The translations under genes and the position numbers were made by a program. A stretch of DNA of 64,000 bases from Pseudomonas fluorescens (lineage in GTDB: Bacteria > Pseudomonadota > Gammaproteobacteria > Pseudomonadales > Pseudomonadaceae): the NCBI RefSeq assembly GCF_001623525.1, contig NZ_CP015225.1:5530501-5594500 (forward strand). The letters run 5' to 3'. Positions within the stretch are counted from its first letter, which is position 1; each line of letters opens with the position of its first letter. Shown here piece by piece: positions 18,792 through 31,821 of the stretch. Below the pieces are notes generated by a model. It searched no databases, was not told the origin of the DNA, and saw only the letters and a program-made list of their open reading frames with translations.

Positions 18792-20059
18792 GTCACTAAC
18801 CTGCGCTGGAAGAGTTCACGGAAGACCGGGTAGATATCCCCGGCCGAGACCAATTGCTGTTGGGCAAATGTGTCGGAAAAAGCTTCGGCAATCCGTTCGT
18901 ATTCGTACCACAAGGCCTGGTGTTCGCGTGGAGTAATTTCCACGTAGGTGTAGTACTGGACGAACGGCATGATCTGGTTGATCAGGATGTCACGGCAGAT
19001 CGGTGAATCGTCGTTCCAGTTGTCACCGTCCGACGCCTGGGCTGCATAGATGTTCCATTCGTTGGCGGGGTAGCGCTCGGCCATGATCTCCTGCATCAGC
19101 TTCAGGGCGCTGGAGACGATGGTGCCGCCGGTTTCCCTGGAATAGAAAAACTCCTCTTCGTCCACTTCCCGGGCGCTGGTGTGATGGCGGATGAACACTA
19201 CATCGATCTTGTCGTAGTTCCGTTTCAGGAACAGGTACAACAGGATGAAGAAACGCTTGGCGATGTCCTTGGTGGCTTGGGTCATGGAGCCGGAGACGTC
19301 CATCAGGCAGAACATCACCGCCTTGGAGCTGGGGTTTGGCTGCTTCACCAGCAGGTTGTACTTGAGGTCGAACGTGTCGAGGAACGGTACGCGATGGATG
19401 CGGGCGCTGAGTTTCTCGATTTCCGCTTCAAGGTCCTGAATGTCGCCAAAATTGTCGGGTTCTTCGCGTTTCAGGCGGGCCAGTTCTTCCTTCACCTCGC
19501 GTAGTTTTGCCCGGCTGCTGCCCGACAGCGCGATACGCCGGGCGTGGGCTGAGCGAAGGGTGCGGATGATGTTGATGCGTGATGGATTGCCTTCGTTGCT
19601 GATACCGGCACGCACGGTCTTGAAGGTGTCGGTGCCGGTCAGGTTACGCTTGACCAGGTTCGGCAGTTCCAGGTCCTCGAACATGAACTCCAGGAATTCC
19701 TCCTGGGTGATCTGGAACACGAACTCATCCATGCCTTCGCCGGAGTTGCCGGCCTTGCCGGGTCCCTTGCCGCCGCCTCCGCCCTGGGGACGGGGGATGT
19801 GCTCGCCACTGGTGAATTCCTTGTTGCCGGGGTGTACGACGGTCTGTTTGCCACCGCGACCATGGTGAAGCACCGGCTCGTCGATGTCGCGACCGGGGAT
19901 ACTGATCTGTTCGCCGTGTTCCATGTCGGTAATGGAACGCCGGCTGACCGCCTCTTCGACGGCCTTCTTGATGTGGTCACGGTAACGCCGCAGAAACCGC
20001 TGGCGGTTCACCGTGCTCTTGTTCTTGCCATTAAGGCGTCGGTCGATCACATAGCTCAT
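18788..20059 (-). CDS. yeaH: YeaH/DUF444 family protein with VWA-like domain
   Basis: 423 residues. The N-terminus [26 protein letters not shown] is the YeaH signature. A Gly-rich segment (about 90-107) precedes a von Willebrand A-like domain with the metal site [15 protein letters not shown] (DxSxS, about 242-256) and a later [10 protein letters not shown]. It probably partners the PrkA kinase encoded upstream. Start codon 113 bases after the prkA stop; stop overlaps the spoVR start. Confidence 0.95.
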   Translation of the reverse strand: MSYVIDRRLNGKNKSTVNRQRFLRRYRDHIKKAVEEAVSRRSITDMEHGEQISIPGRDIDEPVLHHGRGGKQTVVHPGNKEFTSGEHIPRPQGGGGGKGPGKAGNSGEGMDEFVFQITQEEFLEFMFEDLELPNLVKRNLTGTDTFKTVRAGISNEGNPSRINIIRTLRSAHARRIALSGSSRAKLREVKEELARLKREEPDNFGDIQDLEAEIEKLSARIHRVPFLDTFDLKYNLLVKQPNPSSKAVMFCLMDVSGSMTQATKDIAKRFFILLYLFLKRNYDKIDVVFIRHHTSAREVDEEEFFYSRETGGTIVSSALKLMQEIMAERYPANEWNIYAAQASDGDNWNDDSPICRDILINQIMPFVQYYTYVEITPREHQALWYEYERIAEAFSDTFAQQQLVSAGDIYPVFRELFQRRLVT

Positions 20060-20074
20060 AGGCCCCTCCGGGGG

Positions 20075-20165
20075 AGCTTCAAGTCGTAAGCCTCAAGCTG
20101 CAAGGGGCGTGGCGTCGAGCCATGGGCTCAACGCCGTTCCCTTACAGGCTGTAGCTAGAAGCTTG
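20075..20165. repeat. AGCTGCAAGC-type intergenic repeat
   Basis: Imperfect inverted units (TTCAAGTCGTAAGCCTCAAGC, then GTAGCTAGAAGCTTGCCGCTGCT in pieces) between prkA and yeaH. The same family appears downstream of argC at 58941-59004. It is distinct from the GTGGGAGCGAGC REP family. It may lower downstream expression or stabilise the prkA message. Confidence 0.5.
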
Positions 20166-20172
20166 CCGCTGC

Positions 20173-22095
20173 TTACTGCGATTTCCGGACCCGCAGATAC
20201 CACTCGGAGAGCAGTCGTACCTGTTTGTCGGTATAGCCACGTTCGACCATGCGTGTGACGAAATCGTTGTGTTTTTGCTGGTCCTCCTTGCTGGCCTTGG
20301 CGTTGAAGCTGATGACTGGCAGCAGGTCTTCGGTGTTGGAGAACATTTTCTTCTCGATGACCACCCGCAGCTTTTCATAGCTGAGCCAGGTTGGGTTCTT
20401 GCCGTTGTTGTTGGCTCGGGCGCGCAATACGAAGTTGACGATCTCGTTGCGGAAGTCCTTCGGATTGCTGATGCCCGCCGGTTTCTCGATTTTCTCCAAC
20501 TCCTCGTTGAGGGCCACGCGATTGAGGATTTCGCCGGTTTCCGGGTCGCGGTATTCCTGGTCCTGGATCCAGAAGTCTGCGTACAGCACGTAGCGGTCGA
20601 AGATGTTCTGGCCGTACTCGCTGTAGGACTCCAGGTACGCCGTCTGGATTTCCTTGCCGATGAACTCGATGTAGCGCGGGGCCAGGTATTCCTTGAGGAA
20701 ACGCAGGTAGCGCTCGCGGGTTTCGGCCTGGAATTGCTCTTGCTCGATCTGCTGTTCCAGCACATACAGCAGATGAACCGGGTTGGCCGCGATCTCGTGA
20801 GGGTCGAAGTTGAAGACCTTGGACAGGATCTTGAACGCGAAACGTGTGGACAGCCCGTTCATCCCTTCATCGACCCCCGCATTGTCGCGGTATTCCTGGA
20901 TCGACTTGGCCTTCGGATCGGTGTCCTTGAGGTTTTCACCGTCGTACACGCGCATCTTCGAATAGATGTTGGAGTTTTCCGGCTCCTTGAGGCGCGACAG
21001 CACCGTGAACTGGGCAAGCATCTTCAGGGTGTCGGGTGCGCAATGGGCCTTGGACAGCGAACTGTTGAACAGCAGCTTGTCGTAGATCTTCACCTCATCG
21101 CTCACTCGCAGGCAGTACGGCACCTTGACGATGTAGATCCGGTCGATGAAGGCCTCGTTGTTCTTGTTGTTGCGGAAGGTATGCCATTCCGATTCGTTGG
21201 AGTGGGCCAGCAGGATGCCGGTGAACGGAATGGCCCCCAGCCCCTCGGTGCTGTTGTAGTTGCCTTCCTGAGTGGCGGTCAGCAGCGGGTGCAGCACCTT
21301 GATGGGTGCCTTGAACATTTCGACGAATTCCATCAGGCCCTGGTTGGCCCGGCACAGCGCCCCCGAATAGCTGTAGGCGTCGGCGTCGTTTTGTGGGAAT
21401 TCTTCCAGTTTACGGATATCGACCTTGCCCACCAGGGCGGAAATATCCTGGTTGTTTTCGTCACCCGGTTCGGTCTTGGCCACCGCGATCTGGTTGAGGA
21501 TCGATGGGTAGAGCTTGACCACCTTGAACTGACTGATGTCACCGCCGAACTCGGCCAGGCGCTTGGTTGCCCAGGGCGACATGATGGTATTGAGATAGCG
21601 GCGTGGAATGCCGAAGTCTTCCTCGAGGATCGCGCCATCTTCAGTGGCGTTGAAAAGCCCTAGAGGCGATTCGAACACCGGTGAGCCCTTGATGGCGTAG
21701 AAGGGCACTTTTTCGATCAGTTGCTTGAGCTTCTCGGCCAGGGACGATTTACCACCACCCACGGGGCCGAGCAGATAAAGGATTTGTTTCTTCTCTTCCA
21801 GGCCTTGGGCGGCGTGGCGGAAATAGGAGACGATTTGTTCGATGCATTCTTCCATCCCGTGGAAGTCCGCAAAGGCCGGATAGCGGCGAATCACCTTGTT
21901 GGAAAAAATTCGCGAGAGCCTCGAGTTGGTCGAGGTATCCAGCAACTCCGGTTCTCCGATTGCCAGCAACAGACGCTCCGCAGCCGATGCATAGGCACTG
22001 CGGTCCTGCTTGCAGAGTTCGAGGTATTCCTGCAGCGAGTATTCCTCCTGCCGCGTGGACTCGAAACGTTGCTGGAAGTGGCTAAAAATGCTCAT
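20173..22095 (-). CDS. prkA: PrkA family serine protein kinase (YeaG)
   Basis: 640 residues from the ATG at 22095 with GAGGTGAC upstream; this gives the standard MSIFSHFQQRFE N-terminus. An AAA-type domain has the Walker A LLGPVGGGKSSLAEKL (about 108-123). The C-terminal PrkA kinase-like part contains NEALIDRIYIVKVPYCLR-like and YSEYGQNIFDRYVLYADFWIQD segments. YeaG of E. coli is a Ser/Thr kinase that acts with YeaH in stress and starvation. First gene of prkA-yeaH-spoVR. Confidence 0.95.
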   Translation of the reverse strand: MSIFSHFQQRFESTRQEEYSLQEYLELCKQDRSAYASAAERLLLAIGEPELLDTSTNSRLSRIFSNKVIRRYPAFADFHGMEECIEQIVSYFRHAAQGLEEKKQILYLLGPVGGGKSSLAEKLKQLIEKVPFYAIKGSPVFESPLGLFNATEDGAILEEDFGIPRRYLNTIMSPWATKRLAEFGGDISQFKVVKLYPSILNQIAVAKTEPGDENNQDISALVGKVDIRKLEEFPQNDADAYSYSGALCRANQGLMEFVEMFKAPIKVLHPLLTATQEGNYNSTEGLGAIPFTGILLAHSNESEWHTFRNNKNNEAFIDRIYIVKVPYCLRVSDEVKIYDKLLFNSSLSKAHCAPDTLKMLAQFTVLSRLKEPENSNIYSKMRVYDGENLKDTDPKAKSIQEYRDNAGVDEGMNGLSTRFAFKILSKVFNFDPHEIAANPVHLLYVLEQQIEQEQFQAETRERYLRFLKEYLAPRYIEFIGKEIQTAYLESYSEYGQNIFDRYVLYADFWIQDQEYRDPETGEILNRVALNEELEKIEKPAGISNPKDFRNEIVNFVLRARANNNGKNPTWLSYEKLRVVIEKKMFSNTEDLLPVISFNAKASKEDQQKHNDFVTRMVERGYTDKQVRLLSEWYLRVRKSQ

Positions 22096-22328
22096 GACGT
22101 CACCTCGCTCGATACGTGGAGCCGGTGTCGGATCAATCAGTCGATGCTGGACAGCCGCTGGGAACCCAGTTGCCGTTTTACCCCCCAGAATGCTTTCAAG
22201 CATGCAGGCTCTTGAAAGCTGACTCCCGATGACCCGCGCGCCGGTGTACCGGCTCTCCCCTGTTTTGGATGGCCTGAGGCTAAGGATAGTTCGGAATCGC
22301 GGAGGTAAAGGTGGAATACGTAATTAGT

Positions 22329-22384
22329 TATGGCAGACCGTTCGTCTGCCATCGCTCAAGCCCACGGTTCACGCGGGCTTGGAC
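22329..22384 (-). terminator. Two tandem stem-loops downstream of glpE
   Basis: Read leftward from glpE come CAAGCCCGCG...GTGGGCTTG and then ATGGCAGAC-GAAC-GTCTGCCAT, both near-perfect stems. Neither is followed by a strong T-run. They probably end or protect the lptD-glpE transcript before prkA. Confidence 0.45.
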
Positions 22385-22395
22385 GGCATAAAAAA

Positions 22396-22725
22396 TTATT
22401 CGTGATTGTCTTGCGCTGTTTCTGAAGGATAAGTCGCACGCCACAACTCAAAACCGCCGTCCAGGCTGTAGACGTCGCTGAAGCCCTGGCTGACCAGATA
22501 GGCGGCTGCGCTCTGGCTGGAGTTGCCGTGATAGCAGACCACGACCGTAGGCGCATCGAGGTCGGCGGCCCGGATGAAGTCGGAGATGGAATGGTTGTCC
22601 AGATGCCGGGAGCCACTGATATGCGAAGCCGCAAAAGTGGCTGGGTCGCGGACGTCGACGACGACCGCGCCTTGCTCGCGCAGGGCCTGGGCCTGTTCCG
22701 GGGGGATGCGTTTGAATTCGCTCAT
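22396..22725 (-). CDS. glpE: Thiosulfate sulfurtransferase GlpE (rhodanese)
   Basis: 109 residues from the ATG at 22725, preceded by AGGAG; an upstream in-frame start is disfavoured. A single rhodanese domain with the active-site loop CYHGNSSQ (Cys64) and [10 protein letters not shown] near the N-terminus. It moves sulfane sulfur from thiosulfate to cyanide or thiol acceptors in the cytoplasm. It is the last gene of the leftward lptD-surA-pdxA-rsmA-apaG-apaH cluster, 32 bases after apaH. Confidence 0.93.
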   Translation of the reverse strand: MSEFKRIPPEQAQALREQGAVVVDVRDPATFAASHISGSRHLDNHSISDFIRAADLDAPTVVVCYHGNSSQSAAAYLVSQGFSDVYSLDGGFELWRATYPSETAQDNHE

Positions 22726-22757
22726 GAGGGGCTCCTGTAGCTGAAGCGCAACGCCGG

Positions 22758-23633
22758 TCAAACGGCAGTGCCGGCCGGCAATGGTGCAGTGGTCGGGTGA
22801 TGGATTTTGGCGTGGCCCTGTTCATCGCAATCGCAATGTAGTTGCTCGCCAGTGTCGACGTTCATCAGGGTCATGGCGCTGCCCCACACGCAACCGGTAT
22901 CGAGGGCGAAGACGCCGGGTTCGTCGGATTGGCCGCCCAGTGCGGCCCAGTGCCCGAAAATGATCTTCAGGTTACGGGTCTTGCGCTCACTGTGCTTGAA
23001 CCAGGGGGCATAACCGGGTGGCGCCGTCTCGATACCTTCCTTGCCCTTGAGATCGAGCTTGCCGTCGCGGGTGCAGAAGCGCATGCGCGTGAAATAATTG
23101 GTGATGACGCGAAGACGAGCGCTGCCGGTGAGGTCGTTGTCCCACTTGACCGGCTCGTTGCCGTACATGCCATCCAGGTAGGGGGCGAACAGGTTGTCGT
23201 CGCGCAATGCCTGTTCGACTTCGCCAGCGCACTTGAGCGCCTTGCGCAGGGACCACTGGGGCGGGATGCCGGCATGGACCAGTGCAAGGTTGCGCGCCTC
23301 GTCGTAGTGCATGAGCTTCTGCTGGCGCAACCACTCCAGCAGTTCAACGCAATCGGGGGCGTCGAGAATTTCGCTCAAGGTGTCGGACTTTTTCAGGCGC
23401 TCGATGTTCTGCCAGGCAGCCAGCAGATGCAGGTCGTGGTTACCGAGCACGCACACCAGCGACTGGCGGATGCCGTAGAGAAAACGCAACGTCTCAAGGG
23501 ACTGCGGGCCACGGTTGACCAGGTCGCCCACCAGCCACAACGTGTCTTTTTGAGGATCGAAAGCAACGCGCTCCAGCAAGCATTTGAGCGGGTCGAGGCA
23601 GCCTTGCAGGTCGCCGACCGCATACGTGGCCAT
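22758..23633 (-). CDS. apaH: Diadenosine tetraphosphatase ApaH (symmetrical)
   Basis: 291 residues from the ATG at 23633. Calcineurin-like phosphoesterase motifs are clear: [28 protein letters not shown] and [11 protein letters not shown] in the first 65 residues. It splits Ap4A into two ADP and decaps NpnN-capped RNA in E. coli. Its start shares bases with the apaG stop (TAATG), so translation is coupled. Confidence 0.95.
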   Translation of the reverse strand: MATYAVGDLQGCLDPLKCLLERVAFDPQKDTLWLVGDLVNRGPQSLETLRFLYGIRQSLVCVLGNHDLHLLAAWQNIERLKKSDTLSEILDAPDCVELLEWLRQQKLMHYDEARNLALVHAGIPPQWSLRKALKCAGEVEQALRDDNLFAPYLDGMYGNEPVKWDNDLTGSARLRVITNYFTRMRFCTRDGKLDLKGKEGIETAPPGYAPWFKHSERKTRNLKIIFGHWAALGGQSDEPGVFALDTGCVWGSAMTLMNVDTGEQLHCDCDEQGHAKIHHPTTAPLPAGTAV

Positions 23634-24013
23634 TAGTGCAGGGCTCCGGGCACGGCCAGGCGAAAGGGTTTGATGACGGCGTCGAAGCGTTTGCCGTCCT
23701 CGGCCAGCATCTGGTAGGTGCCTTGCATGGTGCCGACCTTGGTCGTCATCACTGTGCCGCTGCTGTAGCTGTGGCTCTTGCCTGCATCGATCAATGGCTG
23801 CTGGCCGACCACCCCTTCGCCACGCACCTCTTCGACATGGCCATCGCCGTCGGTGATGATCCAATGCCGTGACAGCAGCCTGGCTGGCAAGGAGCCGTTA
23901 TTGCGCACGGTAATGCTGTAGGCGAAAGCGAAGCGGTCATGCTCGGGTTGCGACTGTTCTGCCAGAAAACGGGTGGTGACGCTGACGTCGACCTGGTAAC
24001 GAGGATCAGACAT
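23633..24013 (-). CDS. apaG: Co2+/Mg2+ efflux protein ApaG
   Basis: 126 residues, the exact family size, beginning [20 protein letters not shown]. It has a fibronectin-type-III-like ApaG fold with [21 protein letters not shown] and [19 protein letters not shown]. The molecular role is poorly known. It sits between rsmA (116 bases upstream) and apaH (overlapping). Confidence 0.94.
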   Translation of the reverse strand: MSDPRYQVDVSVTTRFLAEQSQPEHDRFAFAYSITVRNNGSLPARLLSRHWIITDGDGHVEEVRGEGVVGQQPLIDAGKSHSYSSGTVMTTKVGTMQGTYQMLAEDGKRFDAVIKPFRLAVPGALH

Positions 24014-24129
24014 GCAAATAAGGCCTTAAAAACGAAGCGGGACGCGGGCGCGACTCAGGAGATCAGTCTAGGCCAAGTATCGGGTAGTAGACCAGACTGG
24101 CGTACTGCCCGATAGCGATCGTCACCCGT

Positions 24130-24948
24130 TCAGTTGGCGTCGACTTGCGGGGCGACCTGCTCACTGAGTTTGTCGGCCAGGCGCACGAACGCTGCCAGGT
24201 CCAACTGCTCTGGGCGCAGGCTGCCATCGACGCCGGCGGCTTCGATTTCGGTGCTGCTGAGCAATAGTTTCAGGGTGTTGCGCAAGGTTTTGCGGCGCTG
24301 GTTGAACGCTTCGCGTACCACCCGCTCCAGTAGGCGATGATCCTTGGCCGGGTGCGGCAGGACGGCATGGGGCACCAGGCGGACAATGGCCGAGTCGACC
24401 TTCGGCGGCGGGTTGAACGCGCCCGGGCCTACGTTGAACAGGTGTTCGACCCGGCAATGGTACTGGACCATGATCGACAGGCGACCCCAGTCACCACCGC
24501 CAGGGCCGGCGGCGAGTCGCTCGACCACTTCTTTCTGCAACATGAAATGCATGTCGCGGATCAGGCCGGCGTTGCTCAGCAGGTGGAAGATCAGCGGAGT
24601 GGAGATGTTGTACGGCAGGTTTCCCACCACCCGCAGGCTGTTCGGTGCAGCGTTCAGGCTATTGAAGTCGAACTTCAGCGCGTCGCCCTGGTGCAGGCTG
24701 AAATTGCTCCTGCCGGCGAACTGCTGGTTGAGGATCGGCACCAGGTCCTTGTCCAGTTCCACCACGTCCAGTTGTGCGCCGCTGTCGAGCAGGCCCTCGG
24801 TCAGGGCGCCTTGGCCCGGGCCGATTTCCAGCAGGCGGTCGTCGGGCTTGGCCCGGATCGAGCGCAGGATACGATCGATCACGCCGGCGTCATGCAGGAA
24901 GTTCTGGCCGAAACGCTTGCGCGCGCGGTGTTGGTATTGCTCGGTCAT
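24130..24948 (-). CDS. rsmA: 16S rRNA (A1518/A1519) dimethyltransferase
   Basis: 272 residues. [11 protein letters not shown] opens the protein, then the SAM loop [15 protein letters not shown] (about 41-55) and the [10 protein letters not shown] catalytic motif (about 109-118). It dimethylates two adenines in the 3' hairpin of 16S rRNA late in 30S assembly; its loss gives kasugamycin resistance. Its start overlaps the pdxA stop (ATGA). Confidence 0.97.
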   Translation of the reverse strand: MTEQYQHRARKRFGQNFLHDAGVIDRILRSIRAKPDDRLLEIGPGQGALTEGLLDSGAQLDVVELDKDLVPILNQQFAGRSNFSLHQGDALKFDFNSLNAAPNSLRVVGNLPYNISTPLIFHLLSNAGLIRDMHFMLQKEVVERLAAGPGGGDWGRLSIMVQYHCRVEHLFNVGPGAFNPPPKVDSAIVRLVPHAVLPHPAKDHRLLERVVREAFNQRRKTLRNTLKLLLSSTEIEAAGVDGSLRPEQLDLAAFVRLADKLSEQVAPQVDAN

Positions 24949-25934
24949 AAATGGGTCTCGGCCATCTGGTAGGCGGTTTCCAGCGCGACTTGCAGGCTGC
25001 CGGTATCGATCTTGCCGCTGCCGGCCAGGTCCAGGGCAGTGCCATGGTCCACGGAGGTGCGGATGATCGGCAGGCCCAGCGTCACGTTGACCGCCGCGCC
25101 GAAACCTTTGTACTTCAGCACGGGCAGGCCCTGGTCGTGGTACATCGCCAGCACCGCGTCGCAGTGCTCCAGATATTTTGGGGTAAACAGAGTGTCGGCA
25201 GGCAGCGGGCCACGCAGGTCCATGCCCTCGCTGCGCAGGCGCTCCAAAGTGGGTTCGATGATGTCGATTTCTTCACGGCCCAGGTGTCCGCCTTCGCCCG
25301 CGTGGGGATTGAGCCCGCAAACGAGGATGCGCGGCCGGGCGATGCCGAATTTTTCCTGCAGGTCGGCGTGCAGGATGCGCGTGACCCGCTCCAGGCGTTC
25401 CGGGGTGATGGCGTCGGCGACGTCCCGCAAGGGCAGGTGAGTGGTCACCAGGGCCACACGCAGCCCACGGGTAGCGAGCATCATCACCACTTGCGCGGTG
25501 TGGGTCAGGTCCGCCAGGAATTCGGTGTGCCCGGAAAAGGCAATCCCGGATTCGTTGATCACGCCTTTGTGCACCGGTGCGGTGATCATGCCGGCGAACG
25601 CACCGTCCAGGCAGCCCTGGCCGGCGCGGGTCAGGGTCTCGAGGACGAACGCGGCGTTGGCCTTGTCCAACTGCCCTGTGACGACCGGAGCACCCAGGGG
25701 CGTATCCCAGACATACAGGCTGTTGGCGGGTGCCGGGACGTCCGGCCAGGCCTGCGAGGTCACGGGCAACAGGTTGACGACCAGCCCCAGTTGCGCGGCC
25801 CGCTCAAGGAGCAGGTCGCGACTGGTGATGGCAATCAGGGGGTGTGGCTGGGCTTGCGAGGCGAGCAGCAGGCACAGGTCGGGACCGATGCCGGCTGGTT
25901 CGCCGGGGGTCAGCGCGAAACGCTTGGGTTTCAC
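24945..25934 (-). CDS. pdxA: 4-hydroxythreonine-4-phosphate dehydrogenase
   Basis: 329 residues. [12 protein letters not shown] at the N-terminus, [10 protein letters not shown] around 138-147 and [16 protein letters not shown] in the C-terminal half are PdxA signatures, including metal-binding His residues. It oxidises 4-phosphohydroxy-L-threonine in pyridoxal phosphate synthesis. Coupled by four-base overlaps to surA before it and rsmA after it. Confidence 0.97.
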   Translation of the reverse strand: MKPKRFALTPGEPAGIGPDLCLLLASQAQPHPLIAITSRDLLLERAAQLGLVVNLLPVTSQAWPDVPAPANSLYVWDTPLGAPVVTGQLDKANAAFVLETLTRAGQGCLDGAFAGMITAPVHKGVINESGIAFSGHTEFLADLTHTAQVVMMLATRGLRVALVTTHLPLRDVADAITPERLERVTRILHADLQEKFGIARPRILVCGLNPHAGEGGHLGREEIDIIEPTLERLRSEGMDLRGPLPADTLFTPKYLEHCDAVLAMYHDQGLPVLKYKGFGAAVNVTLGLPIIRTSVDHGTALDLAGSGKIDTGSLQVALETAYQMAETHL

Positions 25935-27253
25935 TGCGCTGCCTGGTCTGCACCAGGAAGTTTGATTTCAACGTAGGCTTCGTCGCGAATCTGACGCAGC
26001 CAGGTTTGCAGCTCTTCGTCGTATTTGCGGTTGCGCAAGACAGTCATTGCCTGCTGTTCGCGAGCCTGGGTGGTGCTGTCAGTGGCGCGGCGGCCAAGGA
26101 CTTCCAGCACGTGCCAGCCATAAGGGCTCTTGAACGGCTTGGACAACTGGCCTTGCGGCGTGTCGGCCATGACCTGGCGGAACTCGGGAACCAGTGCATT
26201 GGGGTCAACCCAATTCAGGTCGCCGCCGTTGAGGGCCGAGCCCGGGTCTTCGGAAAAACTCTTCGCCAGTTCAGCAAAGTCTTCGCCCGCTTCGATGCGG
26301 TCGTAGAGTTTCTCCGCCAGGCGCTTGGTCTCGGCTTCGCTGCGAATCTCGCTTGGCTTGATCAGGATGTGGCGAACATGCACTTCGTCACGGACCTGGG
26401 TTCCGCCACCGCGCTTTTCCAGCACTTTCAGGATAATGAAGCCGCCTGGGGTGCGTGCTGGCTGGGTGATGTCGCCCACGGCCATGGCGCTCAGTTCACG
26501 GTCGAACGGAGGCGGCAGTTGAGCGGGTTTTCTCCAGCCCATGTCACCGCCTTCCAGGGCGTTGTCGCTGCCCGACTTGGCAATGGCCATCTGACCGAAA
26601 TCAGCGCCTTGCTTGAGTTGCTGGTAGACATCCATTGCCTGGCGATAAGCGCTCTGGATCGCTTCGGAGTTGGCGCTTTCCGGGGTCGGAATCAGGATGT
26701 TCGCCAAGTGCAACTCTTCGGAAAGCTGCATCTTGCCCAGGTCCGAGGCGAGGAAGTTTTTCACTTCCTGCTCCGACACCTGGATGCGTTCGGCCACACG
26801 GCGCTGACGCACACGGCTGATGACCATTTCGCGGCGGATCTGATCACGGGCGTCCTCGTAGGAGAGGCCGTCGCGAGCCAGGGCGGCGCGGAACTGGTCG
26901 ATGCTCATGTTGTTGCGCTGGGCAATGGTGCCGACGGCCTGGTTCAGTTCTTCATCGGTGATGCGAATGCCGGAGCGTTCGCCGATCTGCAACTGCAGGT
27001 TTTCGACGATCAGGCGTTCAAGCACTTGCTGGTCCAGTACGCCTGGTGGCGGCTGGCCACCGCCGCGCTTGGCGATGGTTTGCTGCACTTCATGGACGCG
27101 CTGGTCCAGCTGGCTCTGCATGACCACGTCGTTATCGACAATGGCCACCACTTTATCGATGGACTGTACCGCGGCGTTGGCCGCGGTACCCAGGAACAGC
27201 GCGCCCAACATCAGCGGGCGCAGACAATCAGAAAGCTTGGTCTTCACGTTCAC
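25931..27253 (-). CDS. surA: Periplasmic chaperone / peptidyl-prolyl isomerase SurA
   Basis: 440 residues. A signal peptide (1-28, LGTAANA end) is followed by a SurA N-domain ([22 protein letters not shown]). Two parvulin domains follow, the first near 180-280 ([12 protein letters not shown]...) and the second near 290-390 ([13 protein letters not shown] ... [24 protein letters not shown]). It escorts outer-membrane proteins, LptD among them, through the periplasm. Its start lies 26 bases inside the end of lptD. Confidence 0.97.
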   Translation of the reverse strand: MNVKTKLSDCLRPLMLGALFLGTAANAAVQSIDKVVAIVDNDVVMQSQLDQRVHEVQQTIAKRGGGQPPPGVLDQQVLERLIVENLQLQIGERSGIRITDEELNQAVGTIAQRNNMSIDQFRAALARDGLSYEDARDQIRREMVISRVRQRRVAERIQVSEQEVKNFLASDLGKMQLSEELHLANILIPTPESANSEAIQSAYRQAMDVYQQLKQGADFGQMAIAKSGSDNALEGGDMGWRKPAQLPPPFDRELSAMAVGDITQPARTPGGFIILKVLEKRGGGTQVRDEVHVRHILIKPSEIRSEAETKRLAEKLYDRIEAGEDFAELAKSFSEDPGSALNGGDLNWVDPNALVPEFRQVMADTPQGQLSKPFKSPYGWHVLEVLGRRATDSTTQAREQQAMTVLRNRKYDEELQTWLRQIRDEAYVEIKLPGADQAAQ

Positions 27254-29996
27254 GATAACCTTGGATGCCTTTGTCGAGGAAGCTCTCTACCTTGGCGCCG
27301 GTCAGGCCGCCGAGTCCCTTCAGAACAATTTGGAGGAAGATGCCGTGGTCGCCTTTTTCGTTTTCCGGGGCGGCTTGACTGAACTCTTCGTAGTCGACCC
27401 AGTAACGGTTGATCAGGCGCAGTTTCCAGCAGCAATTGTCGTATTCGAAACCACCGAAGGCTTCCAGGGTACGGTTGCGGTTGTAGTCATACTGCCAGCG
27501 GCTGATGAGGTTCCACTGTGGCACGATCGGCCAGATGACCGAGAAGTCGTGCTGCTTGATCTTGTAGTAGTCCTTCACATAGTCCGCATCGCCCGGGCGA
27601 CCATAGTCGCCACCGCCCACTTGCCATTGGCCGGTCGCCTCGTCGTAGCGGACCTGGTCATTGCGGTAGCGGTAACCGGCATTGATGACCTTGTTCGGGT
27701 TGTCTTCCGGCTGGTAATGGAACATCGCGCTACCCGAGCGAGGGCTGCGGGTGTCCGGGTCCCAGTTGTAGGTCGCAGTGGTGCGCCAGTCGCGGTTCCA
27801 GTGGTATTCGTATTCCAGTGCGTACGGAGAAACGTCCGACTTGGCGTCTTCTCGAGTATCGAAGTCAATGCCTGGCAATTGGACTTTGCGATCCTTGAAA
27901 TAAAACGCCTGGCCGACGGCGAGACGTTGGCGCTCAAAGCCGTTCTCTTCAATCCAGCGGCTGGTCACGCCCAAGGACAACTTGTTCTCGTCCCCGACAC
28001 GGTCAGAGCCGGTGAAGCGATTGTCGCGAAACAACGAGGAATAGCTAAAGGTCGATTCGCTGGTATCGAAGATAGGAATGTCGCTCTGGTCCTTCTCGGG
28101 TACATAGAGATAGAACAGGCGTGGTTCCAGGGTCTGACGATAGTTGGTGCCAAACCATTGCGTGTTGCGGTCGAAGTACAGACCGCTGTCGATGCTGGCG
28201 ATAGGGACACTGCGGTTTGGCGTGCTGTCGTAGCCGTTTCCAACGACGCTCTTGCCCGTACCATCCAGATCCAAATCATATTGGGTGTATTGGTACTTGA
28301 GGGACGGTTTGAGATAGCCATAGGACGCGGTCATCGGCAGGCTCATAACCGGCGCGAGGTTCATGCGATTGCCGTTAGCCCGTGCCAGGCCGCGAACGTT
28401 GGTATCCAGCCACGGCTCGACGTTGCCGTCCTCATCGGTATAGTTGCCAGTGCGCAAATCACGGTCAAACCGCACCAACTCTGTCTTGTATGCGAAATCC
28501 AGCCCATACGGGTGCTCCGGCAGAGCACCGCTGAACGTAATCTGGGGCAGGCGGTTGTACGGTGTGATCTTCGAAATCGTCGCCAACTGGTAGGCCTGTG
28601 CATTCAAGCGGGCAACGTAGTTATCCCCCCGATAGCTGACGATCCCTTGCTGATTGACGCGATCATTGGTCTCGATACCAATCTGATCGCTTTTAAGATC
28701 CTGGAAATAGTAAGGATCGCTGATCTTGGTGTAGTCGACTTCCGTCAGCACGCGCGAGTCGAGGCCGCCCTTGTGCTGCCAGTTATACATGTAGCGGGTC
28801 TTGTCGTAGTCGCTTTGCCCGCTGCGCTCATCGTCCTCGTCGTTGAGGTACGCAGCACCGAACTGACCTTCGCTGGATTTGGTCAGGTAGCGGAATTCGC
28901 CTTCCATCAACAGGCCGCGCTTGGCCATGTAGCGCGGATACAACGTGGCATCGTAGTTCGGCGCCAGGTTGAAGTAGTACGGGGTGACCAGCAGGAAGCC
29001 GGTGTCGCTGCCGCTGCCGATGGTCGGCGGCAGGAAGCCGGACTGGCGACGGTCGTCGATCGGGAAGTAGATGTACGGTGTGTACAGGACCGGGAAGTCC
29101 TTGACCCGCAGCGTCACGTTGGTCGCGGTACCGAAGCCGGTGGCCGGGTTCAGGGTGATGTTGTTGCCCTTGAGCGTCCAGGCGTTGCTGTTCGGTTCGC
29201 ACGTGGTGTACGTACCGTCCTTGAGACGGATGATCGCATTCTCTGCACGCTTGGCGTACAGCGCGTTACCGCGAATACGCGACTTGTGCATCACGTATTC
29301 GGCGTTGTCGACCTTGGCTTCGCCGGTGTCCAGCTGTACATCGGCATGGTCGCCGACGATCAGTGCACCGTTGTCGCGAACGCGGACGTTACCGCTCAGC
29401 TCACCGCGGTTCTCAGCCTGGTACAGGCTGGCCTCGTCGGCCTCGACCTGCATGCTGCCCTGGCGCATGACCACGTCGCCGGCCAGGGTCGCCACCTGTT
29501 CTTCCTGTTGATAGCGCGAAGCCTTGGCGCCGAGGAAGGTAGGAGCGTCGCTCTTGGCCGTCTTGTCGTTCATGCCAGGACGGGTCGGCTCGATATAGGC
29601 ACCCGAGCAGTAAGGGCCGGTTTCAGCCAATTGCGCCGGGGTAAGGTTCTCCCGTGGAACCCAATCCAGGTGACTGTAGTCTGCACTGCGCGACTTCAGG
29701 CCGCGGCCCTTGGCTTCGGTAACGAGCATCGGCTTTTCGCCGGCTTCCTCGCCCGAGCTGCTGTCGGCCGGAGCCGCGCCGCTGTCGGAAACCGCACTGC
29801 CGTCATGCACGGGACGCGGCGGCAACGCGGCGGCCGGTGTCTTGGGCGCACAGTCCCAGGCACCCGAAGCGGAGACGGAGCAGTCATACTGCTGCGCCGC
29901 GACGACGAATGAAGAGGCCAGGGGTTGCAGGGCCAGCAGACTGCCGGTGACCAGCAACGGAAATTTTTTACGAAACGCGGGGGATTTCAATGCCAT
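27228..29996 (-). CDS. lptD: LPS-assembly outer membrane protein LptD
   Basis: 922 residues from the ATG at 29996 ([20 protein letters not shown], signal peptide to about residue 33). The N-terminal OstA/jellyroll domain starts around 180 ([29 protein letters not shown], shortened). A large C-terminal beta barrel contains many alternating aromatic segments and closes with the LPTD core [20 protein letters not shown]. It inserts lipopolysaccharide into the outer leaflet together with LptE. Its Pro/Ala/Ser-rich region (about 55-95) is longer than in E. coli, as in other pseudomonads. It is divergent from amgK. Confidence 0.97.
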   Translation of the reverse strand: MALKSPAFRKKFPLLVTGSLLALQPLASSFVVAAQQYDCSVSASGAWDCAPKTPAAALPPRPVHDGSAVSDSGAAPADSSSGEEAGEKPMLVTEAKGRGLKSRSADYSHLDWVPRENLTPAQLAETGPYCSGAYIEPTRPGMNDKTAKSDAPTFLGAKASRYQQEEQVATLAGDVVMRQGSMQVEADEASLYQAENRGELSGNVRVRDNGALIVGDHADVQLDTGEAKVDNAEYVMHKSRIRGNALYAKRAENAIIRLKDGTYTTCEPNSNAWTLKGNNITLNPATGFGTATNVTLRVKDFPVLYTPYIYFPIDDRRQSGFLPPTIGSGSDTGFLLVTPYYFNLAPNYDATLYPRYMAKRGLLMEGEFRYLTKSSEGQFGAAYLNDEDDERSGQSDYDKTRYMYNWQHKGGLDSRVLTEVDYTKISDPYYFQDLKSDQIGIETNDRVNQQGIVSYRGDNYVARLNAQAYQLATISKITPYNRLPQITFSGALPEHPYGLDFAYKTELVRFDRDLRTGNYTDEDGNVEPWLDTNVRGLARANGNRMNLAPVMSLPMTASYGYLKPSLKYQYTQYDLDLDGTGKSVVGNGYDSTPNRSVPIASIDSGLYFDRNTQWFGTNYRQTLEPRLFYLYVPEKDQSDIPIFDTSESTFSYSSLFRDNRFTGSDRVGDENKLSLGVTSRWIEENGFERQRLAVGQAFYFKDRKVQLPGIDFDTREDAKSDVSPYALEYEYHWNRDWRTTATYNWDPDTRSPRSGSAMFHYQPEDNPNKVINAGYRYRNDQVRYDEATGQWQVGGGDYGRPGDADYVKDYYKIKQHDFSVIWPIVPQWNLISRWQYDYNRNRTLEAFGGFEYDNCCWKLRLINRYWVDYEEFSQAAPENEKGDHGIFLQIVLKGLGGLTGAKVESFLDKGIQGYREREDQAF

Positions 29997-30126
29997 CTTA
30001 TTAGTCCGGGCTTCCTGCGTGCCATCTGCCCGCGGTGTGGGCCGCACGCCTCTCGATGGTCTGAAAAAGATGCTGGATAATAAAGCATGACCCGCTTGAC
30101 GGCTAGCGCCGTCGGAGACCCTTGCA

Positions 30127-31820
<1,694 letters not shown>

Positions 31821-31821
31821 T

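Noticed and set aside
26901..29912. 1003-codon open frame opposite lptD and surA
   Set aside because: It is antisense to two well-recognised genes, has no known motif, and long antisense frames are common in GC-rich DNA.
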